A DNA stretch of 64,000 bases from Riptortus pedestris. Its lineage: Eukaryota; Arthropoda; Insecta; Hemiptera; Alydidae. How positions within the stretch are numbered: position 1 is the first letter of the stretch; every line of letters starts with the position of its first letter. The notes beneath the pieces are model-generated. The model was not told the origin of the DNA. It searched no databases and worked only from the letters and a program-made list of their open reading frames with translations. The translations under genes were made by a program, and so were the position numbers. Shown piece after piece: positions 58,837 through 64,000 of this stretch. The stretch lies in assembly GCA_019009955.1 (NCBI GenBank), contig CM032228.1:100065001-100129000 (forward strand). Direction: 5' to 3'.

Positions 58837-61800
58837 AAAGGATTTAATTTGATAGGAAATATATTTACCCATGTGTTACAATTTTACCTAGATGATTAAG
58901 TCCTTTTAGAAAAATAAAAATACTCTTGTGAACATTTATACTTCTCAGATTTATCTCTTGTACTTATATAAATTGAGCGTGTTTATATCTGTTATAACGA
59001 GTAGGGTCGAAAAATGTTATATGATAAATCCTGGAACTTACTTCACTATATGAAGATAAACTTACTTCGCTTAATTTGTAATATAATAATTGCAACTTTT
59101 TTTTAATGCTTCTTAGTTCCTCAATTTCAACACTATTCTGTTGTTCTTTGCAAGCCCAATACTCATAATAAGCTGCCATTTTCATCATTGCATAGAACAG
59201 ATGTTTATTCAGATAGAAAATCTACAAAATAGTTATAGTTATAGTTTGATTTAGTTTTTAAACGTAAGCCCATTTTGCAGGGCTATCCTTCAGGTACCAA
59301 ATTGATAAATCGATAAAATATATATTTATTGTTAAATAAAACATTTCATATTATAACTGGCTGGTGCTCTGATCTCACTGTAAATAAGTTGATTATTCCC
59401 TTAATGGAAATCTGCTAAAAGAGAGGAAATATTTGTGAATGTAACCTTTAGAGCATCAACTTTAGGTATCAATAAGCAATACACCATTAACAACTAAATG
59501 TAGAAAAATATTTTCCTTTCTAACAGCGACCTAACCATGCTTGAAGTCTTGTGAATCTAGCCGCACATACCCGTACAGTCAGGTGAGTACCTGACGTCTG
59601 GTGAGTTATGGTGTCTGCACCTCGAGCCTGGTGAGTTATGCTGCCTGTAGCTCGAGTATGATGAATTAAGCAATATGTGCCTAGATTATGGTGAGTTAAG
59701 CTGTCTGTAGCTCGACTATGGTGAGTTCAGCTGTCTCTACCTCGAGTATGGTGGTTAAGGTGTCTGTACCTCGAGTATGGTGAGTTAAACTGTATCTGGA
59801 GCCTAGTGTGTTCAGCTGTACATGGCTTGTCTGGTGAATTAAGCCGTACCACGAATATGGTGAGTTAAGCTATAGCTCTTAATAGTTAAACTGTACCTAG
59901 GAGTCTTGTGAGTTAAGCTTTGCCTAGAAGTTTGTTGAGTTAAGCTGTACCTAGGACTCTGGTGAGTTAGGCTATACGTGGAGTTTGCTGAATTAAACCG
60001 TGCTTGGAATCTCTGAATTGAGTTGAGGCTCAATTCCAGTGAGTCAATGAGAACCTTGTATCCAGATTGTCCTGTCTAGCCTGGAATGACTCGAGCTAAG
60101 CCTCAAATCTAGTTCACCAATCCTTGAATGTATCTTCTTCAACACCTGAGTGTATCGGTTCCACACGAAAAATCTTTATTGATAATGTCATCACATAACG
60201 TTTTTATATGTATCTCAAACAGTAAAAGTTCAATGAAAACCATATTTGCCATTTAACCTTGGAATCAATAGGTTCATGATGATACAGCTTATTGGTGTAA
60301 GTTCTCTTCCCGTCGGGAGTTTGTTAAAACTGACTGAAATATTTCTTATTACCGTTTGTATTTGTTCACTGAATATTCATGGTGATGTGTTACCAGTATG
60401 GGAAATCTGAGATTGCATTACACGTACCAGTCATAAATGACCAAATATTTTTATATTTTGAGTAATGCCAGCACAAAGCTGAGTTAGATTATTATTTATG
60501 AGTATTAAATGTAGAGTTCTGTGCCTGTAATTTAGTGTTTTATCCAATTTGGAGTTAGAGAGTCCCCACTTGCTCTGGAATTTTGGTAGTTAACGTCAAT
60601 AGATTTTTATAATAACATTCTCTTCCCTTAAAGTCGATACACTGAGCAATATTCGAGATGAATTACGGTAATTTAATTACGTTTAGTAGCCTTTTAGAAC
60701 ATAGTTGATCGGCGGGGGCAAAGTTCGTCATGGGCTCAGGCTATAAGAGGGCGATGTCTTGAAGGGATTAAGAAATAGGAGATGAGGTATGAAACTAAGG
60801 ATGCCTCATTCCCAGTTAAGACATTTGGCATAGCCAGGAATCCGGTACCTATCCTTAGTATCCTACTATTTCTTTTCACTTTTATCCTTCTTTCTCTATC
60901 CCCCAAAACCAGAAGGGTATGCCAGCTAACGAAACAATGTTTACAAAAAATAAAACCGAGAGCGAATAACAACACCCCCTTGAAATGGGTCGCTGATACA
61001 GAAAAAAGAGTCTCTCAGTGTAACCATGGTGTTTATATACACCAGCTCTTTATTTTTATTATTCCTTTGTTTGTTTTAAAGAGACTTGCTGTGTCTCAGG
61101 AAAAAAAAGATTAAAACAGTCAGAATTCAGACATCCTGGACGACAGATTCCGGCCGGTCAGCCCTTACTAATCTTCTCAGCCGTTAGCTGGTACATCTTT
61201 AAGGCAGGGCTTGTTCTTAGAGAGACCACTACAAAACAGCTAAGTTCTTTCTTTCTAATTTATTTTAATTAGATATAAGTGTCCCCATTATATTGCTTAA
61301 AAGGTGACTATCTCTCATTTTCAATATGATATTTATAATTGATGAATTTTTAATTATAACTAAATATATATTTATTTAATTTTTGGGTCGAGCCCATTGT
61401 TGGTGAAACGCTTCTTAAATCTTTGTGATTTGGTCGTGGGAAATTTTATGCTTTTACAGCTTCCACTGCCTATTGCCGCGGCCAGATCGCTACAATATAC
61501 ACTATAGAGAAAATATGTATATAACAATATTTATAGGTCATTTTATTTGCAATAAGACTGATGTACAATGTTTCGACTTCTAGTAACGGAGATATTCCAA
61601 ATTTAGGAAATTTCCCCTCTCTAAACCCCCCCCCCTCCCGAAACAAATGATCTTTCTTTTTACATAAAAGGATTAAATATCGAGTTTGGTAACGATCAAA
61701 CAAATACTGCGACCGCTAGTGCGTTAACAATTATTATTAATTTTGAACTGACTCCATTTTCGTCATTGCCTGGGTAGGATCGATTGACATTTGAAGAAAT

Positions 61801-64000
61801 ATTTCGAAAATTTCGTCATGAGTTCGAGCTCAATAGCTCATTTCCCTCAAGGGAAATCTGCTAAAAGAACTATGTATCTCTGTAGATAGCTGTAGACGGT
61901 ACTGAAAGTAGTTAAGCATATGTAAATATTGCTTAGCTTACTAATATTATGACAGAATGAGTGATGGTCCACGGACTACCTCGTGCTCATTTCCTGAACG
62001 TTTAATTTAACGTTTTTAAAATGGCTGAGCTGATTTCCCCAAAGTACAGTAAGAGTAAGCAAACCGCTATCTCTGTACTTTTTTCGTGGTACAGTGAACC
62101 TATAATTTATTTAGTGAATCCATATAAAAACAAATTCCTGTGCCCAAATGCTTTTTTACAAGGCCCTCATAATTTATAAGGTGGACAATAATGTACGAAA
62201 TATAACCTGAATACCTTTGTCAACTCTATTTCTTTATCTTCGACAGCAAAAGCGTCTAGCATTTCTAAGTTCGGCAAAATATTTACAACAAATGAGCGAT
62301 AGTTGCACAGTTTTGTAATGCTACTAATCTCATATAAGGAGTCATACAGTGAAAGACTCTTCAAATTCTTAATCGCTCGAAGGTGACATACTTCCTGCAA
62401 GAATAAATACATATTAAATTAATGACCAATTTAATATTAATATAGCTCAAAGGTAATAAGGACAGGTTCCCTTCATGTAATAAGTTTTATACTAAGCAGT
62501 ATAACTCCATTAAACATGTAGGTTCTAAAGTCAATGCTCACAGCAGAACGCGAAAATCCTAGCACTTGCTTTTAAACGTTGCGAACATGGGTAGTTTGGC
62601 AGATACTCTTATTGTCTTAAACCAACGGGCCTGTCCTACAAAATTTTACTTATACTTCTTGATAATTACTGGGATTTTTATGATCAAATTAATTTGAATA
62701 AAAATATATGACTTAAGCATTTTATATATTGTCACCTGGCATTGATGGATCTAAGTAAATACAGTTCCCGATGTAAATACAAAAATGTATTTATGCACTA
62801 CAAACGTTCATTTGTTACTCACAAGAAGTAGAATGTGGCGATCTGACGAATATTGACGAATTTGTGCTTAGAATCGATGTTGCTGGAGATTAAAATATAA
62901 ATAGTTTACCTGTGGAAATATAAAGATAACCAAATCGGAAAAACGAATTTATGCTTACTTATGGGTCCAAATAAATATCGTATATCTCATCAAAATATAA
63001 CGATTGGATCATCTTCACATTATCAAACTATGATACAATTCTGTTGCAATACTTGAGAAATGTGATATGGAAACCGGAAGTAGTCAGTAAACTTTGTTGC
63101 CCCTCATTGGCAGTTACAAGTTAGTTTCCCGTCGAAATATAAATATCAAAATAACTTAAACACTAAATAATCCCTTGGTTGTCATCATATACATATAATG
63201 GTCATTCTCCTGCCCTCTGTTCTACGTGAATGGAAGGCGATTGGACGACTATCAACGAAATCATATCTCGTGTGTTTAATTTTGCAATCCAAAAGAACTG
63301 TAATTAACAACGTTAATTTCTGATTTTGTAATAAACTTGACAATATTTTAAAGTTCATTATTTCACTGCATCTTCACGATAAAAAAAAATTGGTACTTAC
63401 AAAAATAGTTCGAAGAGGATTTCCCGAAAGATTTAAGATTTCCAAAGAATTACATTTTTTGAAAGCCCCTTTAATCGTTATTATTTTATTATCTGCTAAA
63501 TTTAATTCTTCCAAGTTACTTGGAAATTCATAATCCTAAAATTGAAAATAATCTTCAGATAATTATTATATTTAAAGTAATAAATTGCAATGTGAGAATA
63601 ATTGAGTTTTCTCTTTCATTGACGTACAGAAATATTTTCTATATTATTTCCTGCTAGCCACAAAACTTTCAAATGTTGTAAGCATGCCATATTTTGTGGC
63701 ATTTTTGTAAGAACATTCGAATAAAGGTACAATCTTTTCAAATATTGGAATTTTGTAACCTGGTCAGCATTCTGAAAAACAATAGACAATTATGGTTTTA
63801 AATAAATAACTTCTTATGCATAAATACATATCAATTTCGTATTTAAATAATTATTATTTAAGTATTAATAATTTCGTACCTATAAATTGTCTTCTAAATT
63901 TCGTACCTATAAATTCAATTGAAATAAGAGTTATGGTAAAGCAAGCAATTATAAAATATAAATGAATATTACCAGAAATGATGAAATTCTGGAAACAGGG
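31560..64000 (-). CDS. LRRC9: LRRC9-like leucine-rich-repeat protein (18 exons, 5' end missing)
   Basis: Exons in gene order: 63973-64000 (partial), 63628-63771, 63401-63535, 62215-62394, 59066-59221, 58396-58524, 56061-56194, 53855-54062, 51558-51709, 49973-50090, 47214-47373, 45916-46064, 42065-42742, 40052-40273, 38789-38944, 36762-37050, 35322-35515, 31560-31742. All junctions are in phase and give about 1137 residues (human LRRC9 is about 1450). The layout follows LRRC9: an N-terminal LRR block closed by [18 protein letters not shown], a coiled coil (exons 5-6), a non-LRR middle region with [11 protein letters not shown], then two long LRR blocks ending FSGNPVC and [10 protein letters not shown], the usual LRR cap. 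Family members are poorly studied and often linked to cilia or flagella (background knowledge). Two introns have GC donors. The orthology call is by recognition. Confidence 0.88.
32314..33866 (+). mobile_element. Tc1-like element with IR/DR double ends
   Basis: TA target duplications at 32312-32313 and 33867-33868. The outer 48 bp are perfect inverted repeats (AGGTCCGGGACAAAAAGATA and onward). An inner inverted pair (about 32461-32511 and 33669-33720) contains GGGGTAAGACAAAAAGATAG, so each end carries two related copies of the ACAAAAAGATAGC core, about 180 bp apart. This is the IR/DR arrangement known from Sleeping Beauty-like Tc1 elements. 1553 bp. It lies in the last intron of the LRRC9-like gene. 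Perfect ends indicate recent movement. Confidence 0.93.
32611..33608 (+). pseudogene. Tc1-like (DD34E) transposase with C-terminal breaks
   Basis: ATG 32611 opens 289 codons: an N-terminal paired-type HTH region, a GRPP motif (residues 56-59) and the catalytic triad D146 (FTDEKKF), D233 (QQDNAPVH) and E268 (NIIENVW), with exactly 34 residues between D233 and E268. TAA at 33478 interrupts it. Beyond that, after an A10 run in which the frame is also off by one, the expected C terminus follows ([20 protein letters not shown] to GGAYTGY, stop 33606-33608). So all catalytic parts are present, but the last 40 or so residues are cut off by one stop and one frameshift. The poly-A position allows a sequencing error for the shift but not for the stop. 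Confidence 0.9.
34164..34895 (-). mobile_element. Family A copy, nearly complete
   Basis: Begins with a diverged palindromic end (CTTCCCTTCAGGAAAATCAC), then AAATGAGGTCCGTTCAAAAT, a short GT/CA microsatellite and the core, and ends GGGAAATCTGCTTAGTTTAT plus CCCCTGCTTGACAGACTTT. About 730 bp. Confidence 0.65.
35322..35515 (-). CDS. LRRC9: LRRC9-like exon (LRR)
   Basis: Acceptor TGTTCCTAG, donor CAG|GTAATT. Encodes [20 protein letters not shown], then [17 protein letters not shown] and [12 protein letters not shown]: three LRR units. Confidence 0.9.
36316..36577 (+). repeat. Family A end fragment and (TA)n tract
   Basis: TTTCAGCGGACATCTCTTTA and GGGGAATCAGCTATTGACG (diverged family A palindromic end), CAATCTATCCTACCTAGGAG, then GT repeats and a (TA)n run at 36511-36577. 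The remaining part of the element is absent beyond the tract. Confidence 0.6.
36762..37050 (-). CDS. LRRC9: LRRC9-like exon (LRR), GC donor
   Basis: Acceptor AATTTCAG. Encodes [38 protein letters not shown] and [17 protein letters not shown]. The donor is AGAG|GCAAGT. The nearby GTAAGA inside the codons would break phase with the next exon, so the GC site is preferred. Confidence 0.88.
37490..38467 (+). mobile_element. Family B array: three monomers plus tail
   Basis: About three tandem monomers of roughly 270-310 bp, each with AACAACTTTTGTTATGTGCA-like, CCTCCCTTATAACTCCCACT-like and GCTTATAATCAGGGAGG-like blocks. They are followed by a tail, GGTTCAGCCATTTATGCGTG, ACAAAGAAACAGACACC, and a (TA)n run at 38423-38467. 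The (TA)n end gives a spurious repetitive ORF. Confidence 0.7.
38789..38944 (-). CDS. LRRC9: LRRC9-like exon, GC donor
   Basis: Acceptor TTTGTTTCAG. Encodes [39 protein letters not shown], ending NSSIKR. The donor AAAAGG|GCAAGT is a GC site. Using it gives [17 protein letters not shown], which follows the LRRC9 pattern, whereas reading through would insert about ten extra residues. Confidence 0.82.
39115..39755 (+). repeat. D-like head joined to family B monomers
   Basis: ACTAGTGGACCCGGCAGATG head, then about two B monomers (CTTATAACCCCCACTCCCGT and CTTACAACCTCCACTCCTGC). The tail is AATCGGTCCAGCCGTTTAGG, TGACATACACACGTAC and a short TATA tract. This tail type is common at the ends of insect interspersed repeats. 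Confidence 0.6.
40052..40273 (-). CDS. LRRC9: LRRC9-like exon (LRR)
   Basis: Acceptor ACTTTTAAG, donor CAG|GTAAGA. 74 codons: [38 protein letters not shown] and [14 protein letters not shown], ending FHLPLLQ. Confidence 0.9.
40274..42064 (-). other. LRRC9-like intron
   Basis: AT-rich. The only assignable feature is a (TA)n tract at about 41898-41957. Confidence 0.45.
42065..42742 (-). CDS. LRRC9: LRRC9-like long exon (LRR)
   Basis: Acceptor TAATTTAG, donor AAG|GTAACT. 226 codons, the largest exon. [38 protein letters not shown], a stretch with weak repeats, then [38 protein letters not shown] and [19 protein letters not shown]. Confidence 0.92.
42910..43100 (-). mobile_element. 5'-truncated SINE with target duplication
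   Basis: GTAAATAATA flanks it at 42900-42909 and 43101-43110. The body and B-box region (ACTCGCCACTCTAGG on + strand) are present, but the first 35 or so bases of the tRNA-like head are missing right at the duplication, so the copy was already short when it inserted. Confidence 0.75.
43575..44015 (+). pseudogene. Non-LTR reverse-transcriptase fossil
   Basis: Pieces in order, over shifting frames: [77 protein letters not shown] and [12 protein letters not shown](stop)QAYDSVCRL. These are successive motifs of non-LTR reverse transcriptases, including the FIDFxQAYDSV block (first catalytic Asp lost here, as the text reads FIAF). It covers the fingers and early palm, just upstream of the part preserved at 7595-7800. 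Heavily decayed. Confidence 0.8.
44221..44807 (-). mobile_element. Family A, best full-length copy (Helentron-associated type)
   Basis: On the + strand it starts AAGTCCGTCACGCAGGGGCT; 44230-44244 forms a perfect 6-bp stem with a GGG loop. The subterminal GCAGATTTCCC (44252-44262) is inverted at the other end within a palindrome, GATTTCCCTTAAGGGAAATC (44781-44800), followed by TGCTAAA. A TA/CA microsatellite lies at about 44662-44681. It is A-flanked on both sides, equivalent to T^T insertion in the opposite orientation. No coding capacity. The layout matches DINE-1/HINE elements; this class assignment is inference. Confidence 0.68.
44990..45545 (+). mobile_element. Family A copy, inverted relative to the one before
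   Basis: Core motifs TTTAGCCTTCAGTAAACCCC, GATTTTATTAGGTAATGACTG, and the terminus GGGAAATCTGCTTAGTTTAC followed by GCAGCACCTGTGTGAAGGAC. The palindromic end is missing. Confidence 0.6.
45916..46064 (-). CDS. LRRC9: LRRC9-like exon (LRR)
   Basis: Too short for a long ORF but clear: [49 protein letters not shown]. Acceptor TTTTTTAG, donor TTT|GTAAGT. Two LRRs; it joins the next exon to read [17 protein letters not shown]. Confidence 0.9.
46181..46920 (+). repeat. LTR-like repeat block (copy 1)
   Basis: Homologous to 60406-61490 over its whole length: it starts TCTGACATTGCATTATATAA and ends CTTCCACTGCCTATCGCCGC then CAGATCGC. It contains a TATA-like CTATATAAGGGCGATGTCGC at about 46501 and AT-rich 3' sequence with AATAAA-like strings. 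This looks like the promoter and leader of a retroelement, or a solo LTR plus leader. No target duplication identified. Confidence 0.45.
46976..47070. repeat. 25-bp tandem repeat, about 4 units
   Basis: Units of TTAATTTATTAAATTAATTA plus AAAAT-type joints, almost identical, with the last unit slightly changed. Only A and T apart from one base. Confidence 0.85.
47214..47373 (-). CDS. LRRC9: LRRC9-like exon
   Basis: Acceptor TTTTGACAG, donor [27 protein letters not shown], then [29 protein letters not shown], where the second LRR block starts. Confidence 0.88.
48133..48546 (-). mobile_element. Family A copy with internal deletion
   Basis: AAGTCCATCATGCAGGGGTTG end, part of the core, GAACGGACCTCGTTTTTGTA, and the palindromic end GACTTCCCTTAAGGGAAATTTGCTAAAAGG. 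The middle is shortened relative to 44221-44807; both ends are kept. Confidence 0.65.
49045..49693 (+). repeat. Candidate solo LTR
   Basis: Starts TGTTGCCCATCAATG and ends GTAATAAAACGTAACA, i.e. TG...CA ends. It has a TATA box (CTCTATATAAGCATGTGC, near 49374) and AATAAA close to the 3' end, the order expected of an LTR. A shortened relative lies at 63095-63342. The flanking 5-mers differ, so there is no clear target duplication. Confidence 0.55.
49973..50090 (-). CDS. LRRC9: LRRC9-like exon
   Basis: Acceptor AATTTTCAG, donor [29 protein letters not shown] then [13 protein letters not shown], corresponding to the VEFEY segment of LRRC9. Confidence 0.85.
50091..51557 (-). other. LRRC9-like intron
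   Basis: Unassigned AT-rich sequence, apart from a (CA)n tract at 51271-51358 that produces spurious THTHTH reading frames. Confidence 0.5.
51558..51709 (-). CDS. LRRC9: LRRC9-like exon
   Basis: Acceptor TTGAATTAG, donor AG|GTGTTG (weak but phase-correct). [40 protein letters not shown]: a charged, helical linker. Confidence 0.83.
51947..52031 (-). repeat. SINE 3' fragment
   Basis: TTTATTAATGTCCACTTTTT to TTTTCTAGCCAGGGTGGGA. It breaks off and family D sequence follows. Confidence 0.65.
52040..52256 (-). repeat. Family D block, inverted
   Basis: On the + strand it ends CCGGGCGAAGCCGGGTATCT CAGCTAG and then a TA tract. The inverse reads CTAGCTGAGATACCCGGCTT, GAGGCTGAATGGTGATGGTA and GTCCAAGTGTTTAGGG, matching 22725-22870. 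The terminal CCGGGCGAAGCCGGG can fold into a hairpin. Confidence 0.65.
52257..52320. repeat. (TA)n microsatellite at a D/A junction
   Basis: About 32 TA units lying exactly between the family D and family A halves. Confidence 0.95.
52321..52766 (+). mobile_element. Family A half-element
   Basis: From TGTCTGTTACCGCTCTAGCG through the core to GGAAATCTGCTTAGTTTACG and the hairpin ACGCAGCCCCTGCGT, ending GACGGACTTTT. Very similar to the inverted copy at 44221-44680. The palindromic end beyond the microsatellite is replaced by family D. Confidence 0.7.
53235..53775 (-). mobile_element. Family A copy with long (TA)n
   Basis: Core motifs CATGAGTAGTAGTGGGGGTT and GATTTCAGCCGTTAACGAAC, then (TA)n at about 53633-53690 and TTTTAAACGGACCTCACTAT. 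The palindromic end is degraded. Confidence 0.65.
53855..54062 (-). CDS. LRRC9: LRRC9-like exon (middle region)
   Basis: Acceptor ATTTGATAG, donor [67 protein letters not shown]. It follows the GITGVKVKRIIKV region of LRRC9. Confidence 0.88.
54700..54946. repeat. Tandem duplication of a ~120-bp segment
   Basis: GCCACTACAATGGCG and AGAATATAATTTTACAAAAT, TACACAGCTAAATTTTACAA, TGTACAAAATAAATAGA recur in the same order in about 54700-54827 and 54834-54946. Confidence 0.8.
54950..55167 (-). mobile_element. Full-length SINE
   Basis: Complete from the TTATTAACGTCCACTTC end to CTAACCTGAGCCCC. A probable 9-bp target duplication, TAAATAGAA, lies at 54939-54947 and 55168-55176. Confidence 0.78.
55260..55880. 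other. Unclassified block, less AT-rich than its surroundings
   Basis: Clearly higher GC than neighbouring introns. The - strand has a 132-codon open frame ([16 protein letters not shown]... [20 protein letters not shown]) and a second, shorter one upstream. I recognise neither. It could be transposon-derived; no ends seen. Confidence 0.3.
56061..56194 (-). CDS. LRRC9: LRRC9-like exon
   Basis: Acceptor ATTTAAAG, donor [28 protein letters not shown], then [15 protein letters not shown], like the LIELETVGNFHFEEG segment of LRRC9. Confidence 0.87.
56252..56330 (-). repeat. Degenerate SINE fragment
   Basis: ATTCACTTGAAGCAACTAAT, then CAGATTACCACCCTTTTATA GGCAGGGTA, a worn copy of the SINE 3' body. 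Confidence 0.5.
57520..58250 (-). mobile_element. Family A copy
   Basis: AAGTCCGTCTCGCAGGGGCT, GCGTAAACTAAGCAGATTTC end, core with an extra inserted block, then CCGATTTCAGCCATTAACGA and a (CA)n run at 58239-58252. The palindromic end is missing after the microsatellite. Confidence 0.65.
58396..58524 (-). CDS. LRRC9: LRRC9-like exon (coiled coil)
   Basis: Acceptor TTATTATTAG, donor AAT|GTACGT. 43 codons, [37 protein letters not shown]: a charged heptad-like helix. Confidence 0.86.
58800..58831. repeat. (TA)n microsatellite
   Basis: About 16 TA units in an LRRC9-like intron. Confidence 0.9.
59066..59221 (-). CDS. LRRC9: LRRC9-like exon (coiled coil)
   Basis: Acceptor TTTTGTAG, donor [29 protein letters not shown], then [20 protein letters not shown] and LYYKLSE. 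Confidence 0.88.
59582..60020. repeat. Degenerate ~30-bp minisatellite, about 14 units
   Basis: Consensus near TGGTGAGTTAAGCTGTCTGT plus ACCTCGAGTA, repeated with many substitutions and small length changes. On the - strand part of it reads as an artificial YSLTHQ-type repeat peptide. It sits between LRRC9-like exons 4 and 5. Confidence 0.85.
60406..61490 (+). repeat. LTR-like repeat block (copy 2) with insertion
   Basis: Same start (TCTGAGATTGCATTACACG) and end (CTTCCACTGCCTATTGCCGC, CAGATCGC) as 46181-46920, same orientation, with a TATA-like GGCTATAAGAGGGCGATGTC. It carries an extra 337 bp at 60772-61108. Confidence 0.45.
60772..61108 (+). mobile_element. 337-bp insertion with A-tail inside the LTR-like block
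   Basis: Absent from the homologous block at 46.5 kb. Flanked by GATTAA at 60766-60771 and 61109-61114 and ends in eight A residues, as a retroposed RNA would. It contains a 110-codon open frame ([20 protein letters not shown]...) that I do not recognise. Confidence 0.5.
61491..61866 (-). mobile_element. Family A copy, palindromic-end half
   Basis: Core from ATATGTATATAACAATATTT, then GAACTGACTCCATTTTCGTC and the palindromic end CATTTCCCTCAAGGGAAATC TGCTAAAAG. The other end is replaced by the LTR-like block. Confidence 0.6.
62215..62394 (-). CDS. LRRC9: LRRC9-like exon (first LRR block cap)
   Basis: Acceptor ATTCTTGCAG, donor AAG|GTATTC. 60 codons: [53 protein letters not shown]. Closely follows the LLCNY...LPCL...LDV segment of LRRC9. 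Confidence 0.92.
63095..63342 (+). repeat. Shortened relative of the candidate LTR at 49 kb
   Basis: Starts TGTTGCCCCTCATTGG and ends TAATAAACTTGACA. It shares TTTAATTTTGCAATCCAAAA with 49045-49693 but lacks its middle, including the TATA region. Confidence 0.5.
63401..63535 (-). CDS. LRRC9: LRRC9-like exon (LRR)
   Basis: Acceptor CAATTTTAG, donor [50 protein letters not shown]: two LRRs. Confidence 0.9.
63628..63771 (-). CDS. LRRC9: LRRC9-like exon (LRR)
   Basis: Acceptor TTTTTCAG, donor [57 protein letters not shown]: two LRRs, like LEKLYLYFN...LEVLWLNHN in LRRC9. Confidence 0.9.
63973..64000 (-). CDS. LRRC9: LRRC9-like exon, cut by the window end
   Basis: Donor CTG|GTAATA in the right phase. 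The nine codons seen are PVSRISSFL. Supported only by phase and donor quality. Confidence 0.5.

Noticed and set aside
46181..61490. A full LTR retrotransposon between the two LTR-like blocks
   Set aside because: Eight in-phase exons of the LRRC9-like gene lie between them, so they are separate insertions.

Overview
The window is eukaryotic and most likely from an insect. It is AT-rich, has long introns, and carries arthropod-type transposons (piggyBac, Tc1/mariner, a non-LTR reverse transcriptase, a tRNA-derived SINE). A hemipteran is possible but the sequence does not prove it. I saw no bacterial-style genes, CRISPR array, or free-standing tRNA or rRNA gene.

Two host genes face each other tail to tail. 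On the + strand (202-27448) is the 3' part of an LRPPRC/bicoid-stability-factor gene, a mitochondrial PPR-type RNA-binding protein. Sixteen exons join in phase into 985 codons plus a stop, with an AATAAA at 28175. Its 5' exons lie before the window. On the - strand (31560 to beyond 64000) is an LRRC9-like leucine-rich-repeat gene. Eighteen exons join in phase into about 1137 residues, with an AATAAA at 31491 (- strand) after the stop. Its 5' end lies beyond the window. Two of its 17 introns use GC-AG splice sites. About 3.3 kb separates the two 3' ends.

Almost everything else is mobile DNA in introns or between the genes. By region: 0.4-4.2 kb, a 440-bp foldback element and a near-1-kb palindrome; 7.6-8.3 kb, a reverse-transcriptase fossil and a SINE with perfect 13-bp target duplications; 11.7-12.2 kb, a candidate processed pseudogene; 14.5-16.7 kb, a piggyBac element with good ends and a broken transposase; 18.0 kb, a MITE; 20.8-21.4 kb, a Tc1 fossil; 25.1-26.0 kb, a mariner fossil split by a foldback element; 32.3-33.9 kb, a Tc1 element with double (IR/DR) ends; 43.6-44.0 kb, a second reverse-transcriptase fossil; 46-61 kb, LTR-like blocks and a minisatellite.

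Three recurrent families dominate and are called A, B and D here. Family A has subterminal inverted repeats, an internal TA/CA microsatellite and a terminal stem-loop, the layout of Helentron-associated elements (DINE-1/HINE type). It is present at a dozen or more places. Families A, B and D meet each other in different combinations at (TA)n tracts, which suggests that these tracts act as exchange points between half-elements.
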